IMG/VR virus record: IMGVR_UViG_3300048442_000070
Location: 1 to 27,122 of that record
DNA: 27,122 nucleotides
Origin: a virus
Strand: one strand, 5' to 3'
Shown here one piece after another: positions 5,840 to 11,547 of the stretch. Each line of letters begins with the position of its first letter. Within the stretch, counting starts at the first letter, position 1. The position numbers were made by a program, and so were the translations under genes. The notes under the pieces are model-generated. The model saw only the letters and a list, made by a program, of their open reading frames with translations, had not been told where the DNA came from and did no database searches.

Positions 5840-6403
5840 CTATATAATAGGTTTTCCTCTTAGCTTACTGTCAATGCGTGTCACTTTTTCGTGAATAGCA
5901 TGTAACATTTTACTATCGGAACTTTGTTGTGGTTCGCTTGAACCATCGAGATTTATCTTGCTAACCTCTAATGTGACTGGTTTACCTTGTAGTAATACTG
6001 CAGATACTTTTCTATACATACGTTCATAAGCATTACGTGACTGTCCAATCATACCGTCTTTACCTAAGTCAAGATCTTGTTGAGTATTTCCTGTCAATAT
6101 ACAACCCGAAGTATGCTCATCGGTGTTGCCAGAATGAACTAATATGTATTTAAAGTTAGGTACATCTTGTAATTCAAGCATACCGTAGTGTGCATTCTTA
6201 TATCTTGCGCTGTACTTAGTGTGAAATCCGCCAACTTTTCTGAATTTAATTTGATATGTACCTTCTGGTATGCAGGTTTCGTGCATTACTTTTACTGCTT
6301 GGTACTGGTCTTCTAGTGTGTAGCATTCAAACTTACCGTCAATGAACATCATTCCATTGGTAGCGTCAATGCCAAACTGTGTTCTTACAACTTGTATCTT
6401 CAT
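5840..6403 (-). CDS. DUF5675-like protein, probable cell-wall enzyme of the lysis cassette
   Basis: 187 residues. The signature parts of DUF5675 are seen: CYTLED (27-32), IPEGTYQI (45-52), a GMLEL/VPNFKYIL core, and HSGNTDEHTSGCILTG (90-105). The H...SGC pattern recalls the HxxxxSxGC(I/L) active site of L,D-transpeptidase-like enzymes, with H90 and C101 as candidate catalytic residues. Residues after about 150 are polar and end in a basic tail. The neighbouring holin suggests an endolysin or other peptidoglycan role. The enzyme activity is inference. GGGAG ribosome site; the start overlaps the zinc-ribbon gene stop as ATGA. Confidence 0.65.
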   Translation of the reverse strand: MKIQVVRTQFGIDATNGMMFIDGKFECYTLEDQYQAVKVMHETCIPEGTYQIKFRKVGGFHTKYSARYKNAHYGMLELQDVPNFKYILVHSGNTDEHTSGCILTGNTQQDLDLGKDGMIGQSRNAYERMYRKVSAVLLQGKPVTLEVSKINLDGSSEPQQSSDSKMLHAIHEKVTRIDSKLRGKPII

Positions 6404-6519
6404 TCAGTCTCCCTGTTTATCTTAGTATAGTCTAAACAATCAGGGTTTGTACAGTATAATTTATAAGGTTTTACCTGTACTTCAAGTGGTTGTCCGCATT
6501 TAGGACAAGATACTTTCAA
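6400..6519 (-). CDS. Zinc-ribbon mini-protein (39 aa)
   Basis: A 39-residue frame with CPKCG near the N-terminus and CTNPDC near residue 23, a standard four-cysteine zinc ribbon. The start is a TTG (6519) with no ribosome site; an in-frame stop lies 9 nt upstream, so no longer start exists. It ends as ATGA with the DUF5675-like gene and may be translated by coupling from the 54-residue gene. The cysteine pattern is what makes it credible. Confidence 0.5.
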   Translation of the reverse strand: MKVSCPKCGQPLEVQVKPYKLYCTNPDCLDYTKINRETE

Positions 6520-6525
6520 AATATA

Positions 6526-6690
6526 TTATCTGTTTGCTGCCCACATATTATCCACCATATTAGGGTACTTACGACCATTAGCTTTAGCTCTTGCTTTAGC
6601 TTTAGACTTCTGTGCAGGTGTTAGCTTCTTGCTTTTACCTAATCCACTAGGTCTTGGTTTGTCCCATACGGGTTTACTTTTTTTTGCCAT
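6526..6690 (-). CDS. Basic mini-protein of a family common in phages (54 aa)
   Basis: 54 residues: a basic N-terminal part (MAKKSKPVWDKPRPSGLGK), a KLTPAQKSKAKARAKANGR helix rich in Lys/Ala, and a YPNMVDNMWAANR end. I recognise this pattern (DKPRP..LG...LTPAQKAKAKA...GRPYPNLVDN) from many phage genomes, where it has no known function. The charge suggests nucleic-acid binding. It starts one base after the stop of the upstream basic protein. Confidence 0.65.
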   Translation of the reverse strand: MAKKSKPVWDKPRPSGLGKSKKLTPAQKSKAKARAKANGRKYPNMVDNMWAANR

Positions 6691-6691
6691 G

Positions 6692-6958
6692 TTACCACTT
6701 TACCTTATCTGCCCAATAAGCTGCAGACATTTTGCCTTTCTTTATGTTCTTCGCGTGTCGGGCTTTAAAAGACTTACGTCTTGCTTTAGACTTAGCGTCA
6801 GTTTTTTTGCCCGCCCCTGAAACGCCTTGTTGTCCGAACCTGATTAACTTAACCTTACCGTTCTCTTTAGCTAGTACAGCGTGTGACTTACTAGCTTTAG
6901 GTGTACGTTTAGGTTTGTTGTAACCAGAGAACTTTTCTCCTCTGTACTCTATTGCCAT
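6692..6958 (-). CDS. Basic conserved phage protein (DUF6321-like)
   Basis: 88 residues, about a third Lys or Arg. The sequence runs KFSGYNKPKRTP, SKSHAVLAKENGKVKLIRFGQQGV, KARRKSFKARHAKNIKKGK and ends SAAYWADKVKW. I recognise this pattern from many phage genomes and believe it is catalogued as DUF6321. No function is established; the charge fits nucleic-acid or nucleoprotein binding. It lies between the 22-residue and 54-residue basic proteins, with AAGGAT before the ATG. Confidence 0.7.
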   Translation of the reverse strand: MAIEYRGEKFSGYNKPKRTPKASKSHAVLAKENGKVKLIRFGQQGVSGAGKKTDAKSKARRKSFKARHAKNIKKGKMSAAYWADKVKW

Positions 6959-6976
6959 ATTCTATCCTTTAGACTA

Positions 6977-7045
6977 TTACTTAGTCATTTTTTTCTTACG
7001 CTTGGAAGTATATCTTTTTTTCTTCCCTGTTTTGCTGTAAGGCAT
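6977..7045 (-). CDS. Very basic 22-aa peptide
   Basis: MPYSKTGKKKRYTSKRKKKMTK: 12 of 22 residues are Lys or Arg. The ATG overlaps the TAA of the upstream membrane protein (TAATG), which supports coupled translation. Similar tiny MPYSKTGKK-type peptides appear in phage genomes, in my recollection. It may bind nucleic acid. Confidence 0.5.
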   Translation of the reverse strand: MPYSKTGKKKRYTSKRKKKMTK

Positions 7046-7272
7046 TACCTGCTCGCTTTCTTTTTGTTTGTTGCTTCTGGTTTATCTTTACGTAAACCTA
7101 TTGTTAGTAACCATAAACCTAATGATATAAGTATAGCAATACCAACTATGTCCTTAGCTGTACCAGTAAGGGTTAGCCATGCTATAAAAAAACCAAGTAA
7201 TGTAAAGGTTTGTGCTAATGTTTCTTTAAGGATCTCTCCTAACCAATTGATAAATTTCTTAATGTATTTCAT
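7045..7272 (-). CDS. Small membrane protein with two transmembrane segments
   Basis: 75 residues. An amphipathic N-terminal helix (MKYIKKFINWLGEILKET) precedes two hydrophobic segments (about 20-36 and 41-60) and a basic tail (RKDKPEATNKKKASR). This could be a second holin, an antiholin or a membrane partner of the secreted 625-residue protein, whose stop overlaps this start (ATGA). No family is certain. Confidence 0.65.
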   Translation of the reverse strand: MKYIKKFINWLGEILKETLAQTFTLLGFFIAWLTLTGTAKDIVGIAILISLGLWLLTIGLRKDKPEATNKKKASR

Positions 7273-9146
7273 GTTCTTCTTATTCTAACTGGTACTACCG
7301 AGACACTAGCTATAATTTGCGAAGCTATGATAACTGGTACCACAACTTCTTGTGCTTTTTCTTTTTGGTCATCAGTCATATCATTACCTAAAGAAGTAAG
7401 GTCTATGTCTTGTACTTGTATATCTATAAAAGAACCTATAGGATCTGCTAAGAATTGTTCTGTCTGTACTTCTGTAACTACATCGGCAAGTGTATAGTCT
7501 TCTACATCTTTATTTTCTACAGCTTTAGCAACGTATACTTCTACTGCTTCTGCTACTGCTTCATCATTCTTAACTGCTTCTGCGACAATAGCAACGTCTT
7601 CTGCTTTATCTAAATTTAAAACTTCTGCAACAGTTTCTACTTGTTGTTCTGTTAATTCTTGTACATCAGCAATAGCTTCCTCAACAACAGCTTGCACAAC
7701 ATCTTGTACTTCCTGCGTAGCTTGGTCAAGGTTTTGTACTCCAACATCGTTTACTTCGTCAAGGACTTCAACAACTTCTTCTTCGGTAAGGTCTTGTACA
7801 TACTCTTGTATTGCTTCTTCTTTTGCTTCTTCATATTCCTCCTCTGTTAAACTTTCAACATCTTCTTCTATAACAGGTATATTCACAATGTCTTCTATTT
7901 GTGAAATCTCCTCTTGTATTTCTTCTTCTGTAAGTTCTTTTACATCTTCTGTTTGAACTGGTACTTCAACCAACTCTTTAGGAATAGTGTCTTCCACAAT
8001 CGGTGGAACGTCTTGCTCGACAATATCTTGTTCTTTATCAATCGGTATAATATCTTCATCTATTCCTTCCTCTATAATTATTACAATATCTTCTGGAATG
8101 TCAATGACTATTTCTTCAATGACAATAGTTTCTTCAATGGTATCAATAGCTTCTTGTATATCCTTTTTAATAACTTCTTCATCTGTAAGTTCTTTATCTT
8201 CATCTTGAATGACCACATCAGGTACCACAACATCATTGTCGAGAAGTTCTTTTTCGGTATCTTTTGGTTCATCTTCTACAATTATAATATCTTCTTCTAC
8301 GATGTCATCATCTTTTACTTCTTCTACGGGTTTAGGAATATCACAATCCCCGCGCTCTATCTGTGCGTTAGTCATAAAACAACCGTACTCATTTTCATTA
8401 TCTATACGTTCCTGATCTCTCTCTATAGTTCCATCATTAACGTCTGCTTGTGTATAGGTCTTGTCAACACCTTCTACTTTTACATCTACAATAATTTCTT
8501 CAGGTGTAGGTGGTGGTGGAGGTGGTGGAGGAGGAGGTGGAGGAGGTACAGTTGTAGTTGTGGTAGTTGTAGTAGTAGATGTTGTAGTAGTAGATGTTGT
8601 ACTAGATGTTGTAGTAACAGGTATTTCTACATACTGCCAGTAAAGTGTATCTAATACAGATATATCAGTTAATATAACTTCAAACTTTGTAATAAATTTA
8701 TCTGTGTTGGCTTCATCATTGTTGTAATCAGTAAATGATTTGTAAAAATCATCATACATAGCATTGCCGTCTTCTCCCCAAGATTGCGCTGCATTGTTTA
8801 TAGTTTCATCTGTTTCATCAGAGTAGTAATACTTTACATCATAAGTATTATTTACTGCACCAACTAGAAATCCTACTTCATATACATCTTCTGCAAATTC
8901 AAATAGATAAGTACCACTTTGTAAAGCTAGTGAACAACCTGTAGTTCCATACCTACCTTGTTCATTACAGTAAATATACGCAGCAGTACTACCTCCGCTT
9001 ATAGTTAAACCTGTTTCGTATGTACTATCTTCAAATGCTTCATTGATAGTAACTTCATTAGGTACTTCTTCTGCAAATACAGGAATAGGAACTATAAGAA
9101 AAAGTACGATACATATCCGTACTAGACTATTAAATTTATATAACAC
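7269..9146 (-). CDS. Large secreted acidic protein with Thr/Ser and poly-Pro linkers
   Basis: 625 residues. GTG start with a signal peptide (about 1-25, cleavage after VFA). Residues 27-175 look like a beta-sandwich domain with two cysteines (60, 71). A Ser/Thr tract (178-199) is followed by 13 consecutive prolines (201-213). Residues 215-590 are very acidic and rich in Val/Ile, with the motif LT(D/E)(E/Q) repeated near 320, 405, 433, 453 and 498. The end holds a hydrophobic segment (601-620) and RIRRT, like a membrane anchor. It is probably exported and tethered at the cell surface. Function unknown; it sits among holin-like genes, so a role in lysis or superinfection exclusion is possible. 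Confidence 0.75.
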   Translation of the reverse strand: MLYKFNSLVRICIVLFLIVPIPVFAEEVPNEVTINEAFEDSTYETGLTISGGSTAAYIYCNEQGRYGTTGCSLALQSGTYLFEFAEDVYEVGFLVGAVNNTYDVKYYYSDETDETINNAAQSWGEDGNAMYDDFYKSFTDYNNDEANTDKFITKFEVILTDISVLDTLYWQYVEIPVTTTSSTTSTTTTSTTTTTTTTTVPPPPPPPPPPPPPTPEEIIVDVKVEGVDKTYTQADVNDGTIERDQERIDNENEYGCFMTNAQIERGDCDIPKPVEEVKDDDIVEEDIIIVEDEPKDTEKELLDNDVVVPDVVIQDEDKELTDEEVIKKDIQEAIDTIEETIVIEEIVIDIPEDIVIIIEEGIDEDIIPIDKEQDIVEQDVPPIVEDTIPKELVEVPVQTEDVKELTEEEIQEEISQIEDIVNIPVIEEDVESLTEEEYEEAKEEAIQEYVQDLTEEEVVEVLDEVNDVGVQNLDQATQEVQDVVQAVVEEAIADVQELTEQQVETVAEVLNLDKAEDVAIVAEAVKNDEAVAEAVEVYVAKAVENKDVEDYTLADVVTEVQTEQFLADPIGSFIDIQVQDIDLTSLGNDMTDDQKEKAQEVVVPVIIASQIIASVSVVPVRIRRT

Positions 9147-9151
9147 GGAAC

Positions 9152-9199
9152 TTACTTAGTTCCGCAACAACCACCACCGCAACAACCGTCACTACCCAT
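9152..9199 (-). CDS. 15-aa Cys/Gly micro-peptide
   Basis: MGSDGCCGGGCCGTK. The ATG at 9199 has a good GGGAGAGGA site and overlaps the end of the holin-like gene by 8 nt; the stop lies 5 nt before the GTG of the secreted protein. Two CC pairs separated by three glycines could bind metal or form disulfides. The length is short enough for chance, but the ribosome site and tight packing argue for translation. Confidence 0.45.
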   Translation of the reverse strand: MGSDGCCGGGCCGTK

Positions 9200-9473
9200 G
9201 ATCTATTCCTCTCCCGTTCATATCATTATGTGTTTTACTATCGAGAATACCGAATGCCTGGTTGACTTCCTCCATTGTAAGTTGTCCATCATTAAGATAT
9301 TTTCTTGCTAAGATTTCTAGTACGTTAGCTACTCCAAGTAATCCTGCTAGTAGTGCAGAACTAAATACGTCTATACCTACAAGACTACCTGCACCTATAA
9401 CACTTAATGCTTGTGCTATAAAGACAGCTATCATACGTTTAGATATATTCCAATACAATTTGTAACCCTTCAT
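9192..9473 (-). CDS. Holin-like membrane protein with EF-hand-like tail
   Basis: 93 residues. Two hydrophobic segments (about 13-33 and 35-54) follow a basic N-terminus. The cytoplasmic tail has KYLNDGQLTMEEVNQAF, which resembles a half EF-hand (D.G.L..EE) and is a feature I know from phage holin-like proteins. Its start overlaps the stop of the 57-residue coiled-coil membrane protein (ATGA). It is probably part of the lysis or membrane module; whether it or the 63-residue holin at 5637 is the pore former is unclear. Confidence 0.6.
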   Translation of the reverse strand: MKGYKLYWNISKRMIAVFIAQALSVIGAGSLVGIDVFSSALLAGLLGVANVLEILARKYLNDGQLTMEEVNQAFGILDSKTHNDMNGRGIDHG

Positions 9474-9643
9474 TGCATAGATAAGCTACCAACGATCAAT
9501 ACAACCGTAGCAACTAATCCCAGTACTTTGTAAAATTCTGTTTTGTCCAATTTGTTATCTAGTTTTTCTTCTAGTTTATCAAGTCTTTCAATGACCATAG
9601 TTAATAATTCCTTTTGAGTAAAGCCGTTACCGTTAGTACTCAT
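9470..9643 (-). CDS. Small coiled-coil plus membrane-anchor protein (57 aa)
   Basis: 57 residues. FTQKELLTMVIERLDKLEEKLDNKLDKTEFYK is a strongly helical, heptad-like stretch, and VLGLVATVVLIVGSLSM forms one transmembrane segment at the C-terminus. This layout is common in phage lysis modules (the hemolysin XhlA type is similar), and it is cotranslated with the holin-like gene through an ATGA overlap. No Shine-Dalgarno is evident. Confidence 0.6.
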   Translation of the reverse strand: MSTNGNGFTQKELLTMVIERLDKLEEKLDNKLDKTEFYKVLGLVATVVLIVGSLSMQ

Positions 9644-9645
9644 GT

Positions 9646-9795
9646 TTATGGTAGGTCATCGTGGGATAGAAAATCCCATTCCTCGTCATACATACGATTA
9701 TTTAAGTCATATTGACTTACTCTTTTAATAAGTTGTAGAGTTTCTTTTAAAAAATAACCTAATAAAAATCCTATTAAATAATCCATAAAAGACAT
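9646..9795 (-). CDS. Small membrane-anchored protein (49 aa)
   Basis: 49 residues with an N-terminal hydrophobic helix (MDYLIGFLLGYFL) and an acidic C-terminus (DEEWDFLSHDDLP). There is no ribosome site for the ATG at 9795. An extended -10 (TGTTATAAT, 9802-9794) overlaps this ATG and sits 7 nt before a second ATG at 9786, so the real product may start there as a leaderless 46-residue protein. It ends 3 nt before the next gene. No family recognised. Confidence 0.5.
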   Translation of the reverse strand: MSFMDYLIGFLLGYFLKETLQLIKRVSQYDLNNRMYDEEWDFLSHDDLP

Positions 9796-9802
9796 TATAA
9801 CA
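9794..9802 (-). promoter_or_regulatory. Extended -10 promoter
   Basis: TGTTATAAT on the minus strand, a perfect TGn-TATAAT, with no clear -35. Transcription would begin at about 9787, next to the ATG at 9786. Confidence 0.45.
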
Positions 9803-9820
9803 TGCTCTTAATTGAGGTAT

Positions 9821-10573
9821 CTATATTTTATGTTGTTTATAAAATTTAGGTTGTTTTTTATAACCTGTTATAAAGTTTTCATTAATTACAAAATTTGACT
9901 TTTCTAAATAATTTTCATCGTATTCTTTTTTTGTACCTTTGCGTACTTTTAATTTAATATCTTCTTTTTTAAATACGTGTACATAAACTAATGGTGTACC
10001 TGCTTCTATTGTACAATTATAATTTTCAATAGAAAAAGGGAATGCAACATAGCCCCATTTGTCTGCTTCAACTACTCCAGTAAGCATTCTTATATCATTT
10101 CTGAAGTTGTAAAATGGATCTTGATACATAACACTATAACCATCAGGGACTAATATTTTATATGGCATACCTAGTTTTAATATAGTTCCTTGTGGTGTCT
10201 TACCTATAGGCATATCTCCTACTTGGTGTTCAGTATGTGCGCCTAATAATTTTTCTTGATGATAAGTGTCAGAAGTAAAAGCGGCATAGGTAAAATCTTT
10301 ACCATCTACTTTTTCTGTGCCTATATAAAGTTTACCCCATAAAGGTAATACAATACCCTCGCCAAAATAATCTTGTATTGCAGGACATTTTTTAGCTGTA
10401 ATAAATTCATCTCCTGAAGGGATATTGAGATGTGAGTCTTTCCAACTTTCTCTATAACTACCTGGTTTTAAATTTTTCCACCAATCAGGTAATATCTCTT
10501 TAGCTTTTACTGGTGGATACAACCTTAATAAATCTTCATACTCCTTACTCTTGGGTATAATCGTAATTTTCAC
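9821..10573 (-). CDS. Cyanophage-type conserved protein (DUF6065-like), copy 2
   Basis: 250 residues, GTG start with a GGGGGG-type site upstream. The pattern PPVKAKEILPDWWKN..., KKCPAIQDYF.G, H...Q, VPDGYSVMY.DPF, GVVEADKWGY..FPF and AGTPLVYVHVFK matches a family I know from cyanophages and marine bacteria, which I believe is DUF6065. It looks beta-rich and soluble. It overlaps the paralogous gene upstream by 29 nt. In this phage the pair lies next to a halogenase-like gene. Its biochemical function is not known; the number of the family is from memory. Confidence 0.6.
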   Translation of the reverse strand: MKITIIPKSKEYEDLLRLYPPVKAKEILPDWWKNLKPGSYRESWKDSHLNIPSGDEFITAKKCPAIQDYFGEGIVLPLWGKLYIGTEKVDGKDFTYAAFTSDTYHQEKLLGAHTEHQVGDMPIGKTPQGTILKLGMPYKILVPDGYSVMYQDPFYNFRNDIRMLTGVVEADKWGYVAFPFSIENYNCTIEAGTPLVYVHVFKKEDIKLKVRKGTKKEYDENYLEKSNFVINENFITGYKKQPKFYKQHKI

Positions 10574-11261
10574 TTTTACTGTACCCCCCTTTAAATCTAC
10601 TAATAGTTACTAAATCTATTTTTTTAATAAATTTTTTTAATTTAGCGTCCATATATTTAAACTTGTATTTATATTTTTCTTTTTTGTAAGGAACTATGTA
10701 ACAAATCGGCTCGCCTTTTTTAATTAACAATTCTTCTTTTTCAGTTGTGATTAATATTTGTGTATTAAGTTGTGTCATTTTGTCTTGTTCTATGACACCG
10801 TAAGTTGCAAACCAATCAGTATTGAAATGTAGATTTAAAGGTATATATCTTAATGCGTATCCTTTTGGTAACATGCAATGAAATCTAGTAGCTAATCTAA
10901 ATACAGCTTTGATAGGTTTACCTGGTATATGATTTACAAATTGATCATCTTTGTGATGATTCAAACCTACGTTAGGATTAGCTGTTATTCCTTGCCATTT
11001 ACCATTCATATTAAATAAATGAATGTCGCAAGGTGCTACTATAACATAAGTATTTTCGTGAAATATATTTGCAAATGAAGGACACACTTTGGTAGTTCTC
11101 CAATTAGGAACTATCTTGCTAACAAACCATGAGTGATTTTCAGGCATATCTACAGGCATATCTTTGTACCATTTTGGAACAAAATTTTTAGCAGGTTGAG
11201 GTTTAATATCTTCCATATCTAAAAACTCATCATAATCAGATGTAAACAATATATCCACCAT
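10545..11261 (-). CDS. Cyanophage-type conserved protein (DUF6065-like), copy 1
   Basis: 238 residues, a diverged paralog of the next gene. Shared landmarks are PAKNFVPKWYKD, TTKVCPSFANIF, HHKDDQ, LPKGYALRYIPL, YGVIEQDKM and KKGEPICYIVPYKKEKY. The conserved W, C, H and Q positions line up between the two copies. The N-terminal P.W.K.MP motif is typical of the family. TATACT lies 6 nt before the ATG, so it may have its own leaderless transcript. Function unknown; the neighbouring halogenase-like enzyme suggests a shared pathway. Confidence 0.6.
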   Translation of the reverse strand: MVDILFTSDYDEFLDMEDIKPQPAKNFVPKWYKDMPVDMPENHSWFVSKIVPNWRTTKVCPSFANIFHENTYVIVAPCDIHLFNMNGKWQGITANPNVGLNHHKDDQFVNHIPGKPIKAVFRLATRFHCMLPKGYALRYIPLNLHFNTDWFATYGVIEQDKMTQLNTQILITTEKEELLIKKGEPICYIVPYKKEKYKYKFKYMDAKLKKFIKKIDLVTISRFKGGYSKSENYDYTQE

Positions 11262-11267
11262 AATTAA

Positions 11268-11273
11268 AGTATA
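11268..11273 (-). promoter_or_regulatory. Possible -10 box 6 nt before a start codon
   Basis: TATACT (minus strand) with ATG at 11261. Its spacing would put the transcription start on the ATG. No -35 and no TG extension is visible, so this is weaker than the other candidates. Confidence 0.25.
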
Positions 11274-11274
11274 C

Positions 11275-11517
11275 CTATAATGCGTTCAAACAATAGAAAT
11301 GTTTGACTTTTTGTTCTACAAAGTTTGTTGTACTAGGACCGCTAACTGTATCATCTATAATAAAGGAGGAACCTGCATAAAATAATAAATCAAATGTAGA
11401 AAATCCTGCGCCACCACCACTATCTGGTAATAAATCTATATCTTCATCAATAGGTTTATTTCCTATAGTGTCTATACCTAAAGATCCACCTTCTTTTAAC
11501 ATTAATAATATTGACAT
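11275..11517 (-). CDS. Hypothetical protein divergent from the halogenase
   Basis: 80 residues, no recognised domain. It is rich in Gly, Ser, Asp and Ile, with a PDSGGGAGFSTFDLLFYAGSS middle and a C-terminal YCLNAL. It shares a 30-bp intergenic region with the halogenase-like gene and lies 13 nt before copy 1 of the DUF6065-like pair. Its extended -10 box is 7 nt before the ATG, which suggests a leaderless mRNA. There is no ribosome site. Confidence 0.55.
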   Translation of the reverse strand: MSILLMLKEGGSLGIDTIGNKPIDEDIDLLPDSGGGAGFSTFDLLFYAGSSFIIDDTVSGPSTTNFVEQKVKHFYCLNAL

Positions 11518-11541
11518 ATAATTAACTATAGCAGGTATAAT
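11511..11541 (+). promoter_or_regulatory. Consensus promoter of the halogenase, placed for a leaderless mRNA
   Basis: Perfect TTGACA (11511-11516), 19-bp spacer, perfect TATAAT (11536-11541), then 6 nt and the ATG at 11548. The expected transcription start is the A of the ATG. There is no convincing Shine-Dalgarno before this gene. Confidence 0.6.
11525..11533 (-). promoter_or_regulatory. Divergent extended -10 promoter
   Basis: TGCTATAGT on the minus strand, followed by 7 nt and the ATG at 11517. It is interleaved with the spacer of the plus-strand halogenase promoter, so the two polymerase sites overlap and probably compete. Confidence 0.45.
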
Positions 11542-11547
11542 TTTGAT

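Noticed and set aside
8461-8600. Possible tandem DNA repeat (GGT/GGA and GTAGTA triplets)
   Set aside because: Codon-level low complexity that encodes the poly-Pro and Thr/Ser linkers; no exact longer repeat unit.
7659-8654. Long plus-strand open frames opposite the secreted acidic protein, including one with a poly-Gly/poly-Val run
   Set aside because: They mirror the low-complexity Pro/Thr/Glu codons of the minus-strand gene, lack ribosome sites and give unnatural Phe/Tyr/Asn- or Ser-only products.
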